Source: Neocallimastix lanati (nom. inval.)
Lineage: Eukaryota > Neocallimastigomycota > Neocallimastigomycetes > Neocallimastigales > Neocallimastigaceae
NCBI GenBank assembly: GCA_016946835.1
Contig: JACVTC010000176.1
Location: 117,501 to 181,500, forward strand
DNA length: 64,000 bases
Direction: 5' to 3'
The notes below the pieces were generated by a model that was not told where the DNA came from, made no database searches, and saw only the letters and a program-made list of their open reading frames with translations. Shown in pieces: positions 56,818 to 64,000 of the stretch (the first letter of the stretch is position 1; each line of letters begins with the position of its first letter). The translations under genes and the position numbers were made by a program.

Positions 56818-57030
56818 TCATTATATATAATATTATTAAAAATAAAAATAAAAAAATTGTCAATAAATAATAAATATATATATATTGATTTATAAATAAA
56901 ATATACCAATAAATTTTTTAAAATTTCATTAAAAAACAATATTTTAAATAATAAAATATTGTGTGTATTTTTCAAAAAAATTTTTTTTTTTTGTTTTTTA
57001 TTCAAATAGTATTAAAAACTAATTAATTAT

Positions 57031-57033
<3 letters not shown>

Positions 57034-57062
<29 letters not shown>

Positions 57063-57162
57063 CAATAATAATCAATAATAATAATCAATAATAATCAATA
57101 ATAATAATCAATAATAATTAATAATAATAAATAATAATAATCAATAATAATCAATAATAATC

Positions 57163-57195
<33 letters not shown>
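57034..57195. repeat. AAT/AATC microsatellite
   Basis: AAT repeats interspersed with regularly spaced AATC units. Confidence 0.9.
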
Positions 57196-58007
57196 TTAAT
57201 TAACCTATTATAAAAATAATTGAGTTAAAAAGATTAAATTTATTTAAATATATTTTTTTACAATTTTAATATTTACAGATTATTAAATTTTTTGGAAATA
57301 TATTGAAAAAAAATTTTGGAATAATATGCTTTAAATAAAAATAAAAATGCAAAGTAATTTTAAATTTGATTATCATCATAATTATATTCAATGATAAAAA
57401 AGTAAACAATTTAATAATATTTTGTCAATACATCATTATTTTAAAATTGTTCTTCTTAAATGTCTTATTAATTTCATTATGAATTTTAATAATTATTAAC
57501 AATTAAATAATAAAGATAAATTTTATTATAAAAAAAATTAAAGTTTAAATGATAAAAAAAAAATAAAAAAATAATAGAAAATATAATAGAACTTAACAAC
57601 AAATTATTTCAAAATTTTTATTATTTATTATTTTACTTATTGTACCAATTAAAAAAAAAATTATTAGATAAATTTTTTTTTTATGAAATTTAATTTTAGT
57701 ATTAATTTTAGCATTATTAATTTAAATAATGCAATTTATTATATATTTAAATATTATATATATAATTTTTTTTAAAAAATTATATATATAATATTTAAAA
57801 TATATATATATTTTAAATATAAAATTAAAAATTTAATGAAATTGAAAAAAAAAAAAAATATATATAATATTTAATTATTATTCATTTTATCATATAGATT
57901 TTTAATTATAATAAATTAATATATGATATTATTTCTTATAAAAATATTAACATCTTATAAATTATTAATATTATTTTAACTTTTTATTTTTAAATTTTAA
58001 AATTGAA

Positions 58008-58010
<3 letters not shown>

Positions 58011-58042
<32 letters not shown>

Positions 58043-58123
58043 AAAATATTTTTTAAAATAAATTAACCAAAAAAAAAAAAAAAAAAAAAAAAAAAATTAA
58101 AATAATTTTTAAAATAAATTAAC

Positions 58124-58160
<37 letters not shown>

Positions 58161-58214
58161 AAAATAATTTTTAAAATAAATTAACCAAAAAAAAAAAAAA
58201 AAAAAAAAAAATTA
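58011..58214. repeat. Tandem repeat of TTAAAATAATTTTT...AACC plus poly-A
   Basis: Three copies of a 28-base unit ending AAATTAACC, each followed by 18-32 A. A period of about 50-60 bases. Confidence 0.85.
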
Positions 58215-58400
58215 AAGAATAAAAATATAGAAAGAATATTAATATATATTATAATTTATATAGAATATAGATATATGTTAATATATTTAATAATATGAAT
58301 AAACAGATATTAAATTAAAGTCCGAATATAAATATTTAATTGATATAAAAATAAATAAAAATAAATAACATATATTCTTTTTTTTTTTATTTAGAAGTAA

Positions 58401-58415
58401 ATGAACCAAAAATGA
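58401..58415 (+). promoter_or_regulatory. Upstream mini-ORF overlapping the transporter start
   Basis: ATG-AAC-CAA-AAA-TGA encodes four residues. Its stop codon shares bases with the main start in ATGA (58412-58415). If transcribed, ribosomes would finish the mini-ORF exactly at the main start, a reinitiation arrangement. Confidence 0.55.
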
Positions 58416-58614
58416 GGTTTCAACAATTAAAAACGCTTCTTTGGAGAAATTTAATATTAAAAAAAAGAGGATTATTTTCAACTCTTTTGGAAATTATAGT
58501 CCCTACAATTATTATTATTATTATCGGTATAATATTATTATAAATTTCTATAAAAAAAATTTTTTTTTTTTTTATAACTGATTTATAAATATTATTAACC
58601 TTGTATTTCTTTTA

Positions 58615-58650
<36 letters not shown>

Positions 58651-61600
58651 TATTTTTGTAATAAAAGTAAAGAATTCCGAATCATCAACTAAAGTGCGTT
58701 ACTATGACAAAATAGAAAATAAAACTTCACTTATTGGAACATTTAATACAAATTCTGATTCTGATTCGAGATTTGATTTTTATTTCTCTTTTCCACCCGA
58801 TTTCAGTAAGGAACTTCAAAATTCATTTTTGGATAATTTTAAAAATGATGAAATGATTGTTGATAGTAATTATACTATAATCGATTCAAAAACGAACTTT
58901 TCTGATTTTTGGGAGGATCATTATAATCCTAATAAACCGAAGCAATTTCGTATCAATATATTTGACAATGAAAATGATATTACTAAATATTATAGATCGA
59001 ATTATGATGATGATTTTTACTATTCACAACGAATTAAACTATTTGGAATTATTTTTACTTCCCAAACCGATTATAAAATTCGCTTTAAAACATATAGTGA
59101 TCTATATGATAATCTTGTGTACACTGGTTGGGCTCTATGGGATGAATATTTTAATGTTAATCAAATTCAATTTTTAGTGGATAGGGCGTTATTAAGAACT
59201 TATATAAATTCACCAAATTATCATGGACATACTCTATATAAAACTACTATTGAAAGAAATGAATATTCTATAAAGGAAGTGGTGAATGATCTTCAAGATT
59301 ATTTACCTTTTTTTATGCTTTTTTACTTTGTTCCATGTGTATGTACTCTATTAAATAATTTGGTTATTGAAAAGGAATCTAAAATAAAGGAATCTTTAAT
59401 CATTGTCGGTTTGAAGAGATCTTCATTTTGGGTATCATGGGCAACAACTTATGGCATCATTATTATTTTTAGCTCTGTTTTAGTGACGATAGCCATGGTA
59501 TACTCCTCTTTATTTACATATATAAATTGGAGTATATTAATTTTTTCGATGTTAATTTACGGTTTGTCGTGCTGTTCCATCTCATTTATTCTTTCAACAC
59601 TAATTCAAAAATCAAAAACTGCCAATACCTTGGGTGTAATGATAATTCTTATTTACTTCGCTATGTATTTTGTGAATAGAGTCTTACAAAAAATGCCAAA
59701 TACAAAATGGTTTTGTGTCTACACCGTATCTCCAATATCTTTTCTTGTTCTTTTTGATTATTTGTTCACCTATGAAAATCAAAAATTATATATTAATATA
59801 TTTAATATGTTTTCCAACAACAATATTAGGAATTCCTTCTTTGGATTATTATTTACTTTAATTATTTATTTCCTTATTGCTGTTTATTTGGATAATGTAT
59901 TACCACAAGGTAATAATTTCCATAAAAAATGGCATTTCTTTATATCCGACTTCTTCCATAAGAAAAAGGAAAGACCTGCAGTTATGGAAAAGAGTAAAAA
60001 TGATAATCCGTATATTCAAAACGATCCAGAGGGTTTAAGGAAAGCCGTTGAAGTAAGAAATATTTGTAAAAATTTCAAGGTTAAAAATGAAAAAGTTGAA
60101 ATATTGAAAAATATTAGTTTTAGTGGATATTATGACGAAATATTTTCAATTCTTGGTCATAATGGCGCTGGTAAAACAACGCTTATAAGTATAATGACAG
60201 GTATTTTATCACCGACGTATGGTGATGTCTATTATGATGATATACCAATTACGGGAAATGAAACAGAAGTATGTAAACAATTTGGTTACTGTCCTCAATT
60301 TGATACCTTTAATAATAATTTGACTGTCGGAGAACATGTCAAATTATTTGCTGGTATTAAAAATGTTCAAGTGGATGTTAAGGAGGTATTGAAAGATATT
60401 GATTTATTAGAAAAGGAAGATAATTATCCTAAAGAGTTAAGTGGTGGTCAACGAAGAAAACTTTGTATTACATTAGCTTTACTTGGTTCCCCCAAATTTG
60501 TATTTTTAGATGAACCTACCACGGGCCTTGATCCATATTCAAGAAAAAATATATGGGAACTTTTATCTCGTAAGAAGAAAGGTTGCATTATGTTCATTAC
60601 TACACATTATATGGATGAAGCTGATCTTTTATCTGACCGAAAGATGATTATTTCTAATGGTAAAATTACTTGCTTAGGAACAAGTCTTTTCTTGAAAAAC
60701 AGTTTCAATATGAATTATTCACTTGATATTCATGTTAAGGAAACCAGTGATTCTTCTTTAATAGATAATATTATTGAAAAATTAAGTCCAGAATCTATTA
60801 AGAGCAAGACTATTACAAATTCAAATGTTCAAGTACATGAGAGTAAAAGTAATGGTGGTAGTCACGAGGACGGCCTATCAAGCGAGAATTTAGCCGTTGA
60901 TTACATTATTACATATCTCTTACCAATGAAACTTTCAAAAGATTTTAAAGAAATATTCGAATCTTTGAATCAATTAATTAATGATGAAAATAACTCCATT
61001 ACGAACTTTTCATTGACCGCTCCAACATTGGAAGAGCTTTTCATTAAGTTAGAAAATAACAGTGGAAATATGGTATTAGAAAATATTAAAAGTAGTGCAG
61101 TAGTAGTAGACATGGATAAACAAGGTACTGAAGTTTCTAATAATTTAAATACGATCTTAGGAAAAACAGCAAATATGAATTCTTCCAATCTACGACAGAT
61201 ATGCGCCATTGTACTAATGCGTCTAAAAATATTTATAAGAAATAAAACCTTTGCTCTTCTTTATACCTTATTGCCCATTATTTTAATTATTATAATTATC
61301 TATTTTGAAAATAAAATTGTAAACACGATCAATACCGTCACAACCTATGATCCCCTTGAAATTAATTCCAAAATATACAATAAAGTTACATGGTTTAAGG
61401 ATACCAGTTCTTCGTCAGGAAGAGCCTCAGACATTATTAAAAATATTGAATCATCTCTTTCACTGGAATCAGTTGATTATGACAACCAACTTACTATTAA
61501 ATCAGGTAAATTAACATCAGATCTAAGATATATTGGTGGATTCAAAGGTATTGAATCAGATGATAATAATCTACAATTTGTTATCTATAAAAATAATAAC

Positions 61601-63826
61601 TATGAATTTGCTACAGCCATAGGAATGAATCAACTTCACAACGGTATCCTAAAATACTATGAAATAGATAAGCAAATTAAAACAACTTATCATCCATTTG
61701 ATAACTTTGATAAAGAGGCAGAATTTGATAATGATGATTCAGGACATATGTTTAATATCTATTCTGAAACCTTAAAACAAACATTGGAACCAGTATTAAT
61801 TGTTGCCATGGCTATTGCTATTTCTCTTTCAATTTCTATTTTTGGTCCATTAACGGTTCAAGAAAGAGAAATTGGTATTAAACATCAACTACTACTGAAT
61901 GGAACGAAGCGAATCAACTATTGGATTGGTGTTATTATCAGTGACTTTATATGTCTTTTTGTTCCCGTTATCCTAGTTGCCATAGCTGGAATGGTAAATG
62001 ATATAAGTATATATAATGCTAAAGTAATATTTTATACCTTTATATGTACCTTAATCTGGGGATTTTCTAGTTTATTGCATCAATATATTGTAAGTTATTT
62101 CTTTAAAAAGTACGAGAAGGTATCTTCTTTATTTATAATTCTTAATCCAATTCTCACTCTGTTCATTGGTGTGTACAGCTTAGTGGTAGCTATTATTACC
62201 GCTTCCAAAATTTATGATGAAGATATAAGATTTTCGAGTACAGAAATCAAATACTACATTATTTTAGTGTTATTTGCACCAGCGAGTATTGTTTTATTCT
62301 ACTCTAAATTATCAATTTTCATATCTTTTACAAAATTAAAATTTAATGATACAGACATTACAACCTTCTTACTTTCTAAGGATGCTACTGAAATCCTTTC
62401 GAATACAAACCTCAATGATGAAGAGAAAAATAGCAAATTGACGACAATGTTCTTTAATAGTAGAATGCCATCACTCTCAGAAATATTTAATCCCATCGAT
62501 CGATTCCTTCTTTTGATTATAGCAGGGGTTGTGATAACGCTGGGTTATGCGTTAATTCTATTCCTACTCGAAAAATATACAATGAAGTTAATTAAAAAAA
62601 ATAATGAATATACACCGGAAGAACGAAAGATTAGAGATGAAAAATTAGAAAATGGACCAAAAGATGTTTATCTTGAATGGAAAAAAGTCAAAGAGGCATT
62701 AAATGGTACTAATCCAAATAACAATATTGCATTAAAGGTCTTCCAATTGAACAAAGACTTCTTCTTATCGATTGAAAAGATGAAAAAAGCTTATCAGAAG
62801 GATAAACATAAAAAGAGCAATAGGGGTCAAGAAGAAGGTGAAAATAACAACAAAACCGCTTTCCAAAGAATGGATGACCGAACCATATTTAGTGAGGAAA
62901 AGAAATTGTATATTAATAGAATTGTTAATGATGTTACTTTTGGTGTTAATGTGGGTGAGTGTCTTGGTTTATTGGGACCTAATGGTGCGGGTAAAACCAC
63001 TTCCATTTCTATGATTACGGGTACACTATCACATACGCATGGTCAAATTGTGTATGGTGACAAAGATTTAAATACAACAGAAATGGCCGATTTATCTTTA
63101 GGTTACTGTTCACAATATGATGCTCTGTGGAAGTTACTTACTGTTAAAGAAACGATTCAATTTTATCTTAATATTTGTGGTTATCCAAAATCTGATATTC
63201 CTCAATATACCAAAGCTTTAATTGATGCCTGTGGTATTGAAAATCACACCAATAAAAAAGTTAGTGAAATTAGTGGTGGTACGAAACGTAAATTATCCTT
63301 AATTGTTGCTATTTGTTCCTCACCAAGTTATCTTATATTGGATGAGCCGAGTGCTGGTATGGATCCGTTTACCCGTCGTTACATATGGAAACTTATTTCA
63401 CAATTAAAGAGAATTCGTGAAACCGCCACTATTTTAACAACTCACTCCACTGAAGAAGCTGAAGCTCTCTGTGAACGTATTGCTATTTTAATTAAAGGTA
63501 GTCTAGTTTGTGTTGACACACCAAAAAGTATAAAAATGAACCACAGCAACACTTACACCCTTGAAGTATTCACAGATAATCCAAAGCAATTTGAAGATGA
63601 TTATGTCAAGAGAGATAATTTATTTGGATTAAGACCAAATGAAGATTATGAATTAGAAACTTCTATTAGTTATCAAAAATATTCTATTACTATGAAAACG
63701 GAGAATATTGCAAATGTGTTTGCTCAAATGGAAAAAGCAAAAGAAAGTGGACTTGTTAGTCAGTATAACTTTGGACAATATTCACTTGAACAAGTATTTA
63801 TCAATTTTGTTAATTCAACCGAATAG
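58412..63826 (+). CDS. ABCA-type full ABC transporter, two exons
   Basis: Exon 1 58412-58526, intron 58527-58667, exon 2 58668-63826; 1757 residues. Exon 1 supplies the typical ABCA start (Q-L-K-T-L-L-W-R-N, first membrane helix). Order: helix, ectodomain of about 200 residues, five to six helices (about 245-465), first nucleotide-binding domain (Walker A G-H-N-G-A-G-K-T-T about 535, signature L-S-G-G-Q about 629, Walker B F-L-D-E-P about 650), a second helix/ectodomain/helix set (about 900-1310), and a second nucleotide-binding domain (G-P-N-G-A-G-K-T-T about 1475, I-S-G-G-T about 1573, L-I-L-D-E-P about 1597). All ATPase motifs are intact. ABCA proteins move lipids across membranes; the substrate here is unknown. 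Without exon 1 there is only a GTG in frame, which supports the splice model. Confidence 0.93.
58527..58667 (+). other. Intron in the ABCA gene
   Basis: 141 bp, GTATAA...AAAAG, phase 1, with a TATTAAC branch-point-like sequence and a long TA run. Splicing joins ATC-G to TA-AAG and keeps the frame. Confidence 0.85.
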
Positions 63827-64000
63827 ATAAAAATGAAAATTTAAAAATATATACAAAAAAAAATTATAAAAAATTTTAAAAAAGTTTCTTTATCAAGACA
63901 AAAAAAAAGAAAAAAAACAAAAATTAATGTGTAATTAAATTCTTAATAGAAAAATATTATAAAATTTGCATTAGTAATAAAACTTTAATAATTTTTGATT
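63827..64000 (+). other. 3' flank of the ABCA gene
   Basis: A/T-rich with A runs and AATAAAA-like signals. No further gene within the window. Confidence 0.6.

Larger units (their letters stand above)
55986..58400. other. Non-coding AT-rich region
   Basis: No gene supported. It holds (AAT)n/(AATC) microsatellite DNA at about 57034-57195 and an array of poly-A-separated repeats at 58011-58214. The right end is the promoter/5' UTR of the ABC transporter. Confidence 0.7.

Noticed and set aside
56784-57005. Lys/Ile/Tyr-rich minus-strand frame
   Set aside because: Composed of A/T homopolymers; expected by chance in such sequence.
58694-63826. GTG-started single-exon model for the ABC transporter
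   Set aside because: It lacks the first membrane helix; a GT-AG intron joins an upstream ATG exon in frame and restores the ABCA N-terminus.
1-64000. Dictyostelium-like host
   Set aside because: Base composition, Asn-rich proteins and tRNA-targeted retroelements fit, but the CBM1-bearing PL3 lyase points to a fungus, most likely Neocallimastigomycota.

Overview
The window looks like a transposon-dense chromosome segment of a very AT-rich fungus, most likely an anaerobic gut fungus (Neocallimastigomycota). The signs are extreme A/T content with long homopolymers, Asn/Lys-rich proteins, sparse short-intron genes, and a secreted pectate lyase (family 3) with a fungal-type CBM1. The CBM1 argues against Dictyostelium, which has a similar base composition. 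Taxonomy is inferred; no marker gene is present.

Layout: 1-15515 is a stack of LTR retroelements inserted one after another just upstream of a tRNA-Trp gene (15531-15602). It holds a left-truncated Ty3/gypsy element (element 1, minus strand), two solo LTRs, and a complete, apparently young Ty3/gypsy element (element 2, 7335-15515, minus strand). 15603-19367 is AT-rich non-coding DNA with an LTR relic. 19368-24344 is a degraded Ty3/gypsy element (element 4, plus strand) with a solo LTR at an internal deletion. 24399-30068 is a second stack of LTRs that includes a short non-autonomous element (element 5, 24971-27739). 31516-38524 is a nearly intact plus-strand Ty3/gypsy element with a chromodomain-like tail (element 3). 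It is followed by a second tRNA-Trp (38591-38662) and a decayed Ty1/copia pol (about 38690-40975).

The host-gene part runs from about 42 kb to the right end: a decayed ABCA transporter copy (42.0-43.0 kb), a two-exon CBM1-PL3 pectate lyase (46229-47451), two LINE 3'-end relics (48.3 kb plus strand; 53.6-55.5 kb minus strand), a Cys-rich single-pass membrane protein (51651-52271), a polysaccharide-deacetylase pseudogene broken by the second LINE (55.5-56.0 kb), and a full-length ABCA-type transporter with one intron (58412-63826).

Four observations stand out. (a) Several unrelated LTR families use the same GAGA target ending 11 bp before tRNA-Trp, and a second stack 8-14 kb left of the other tRNA-Trp gene uses the same kind of target. 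(b) Elements 3 and 4 carry primer sites at the LTR edge that match, with a compensating base change, the predicted 5' end of their own RNA, as in self-primed Tf1-type elements. (c) Elements 1, 2 and 3 each end gag with a textbook -1 frameshift heptamer plus a hairpin. (d) Element 5 lacks pol but has one ORF of unknown function and the termini and primer site of element 1.
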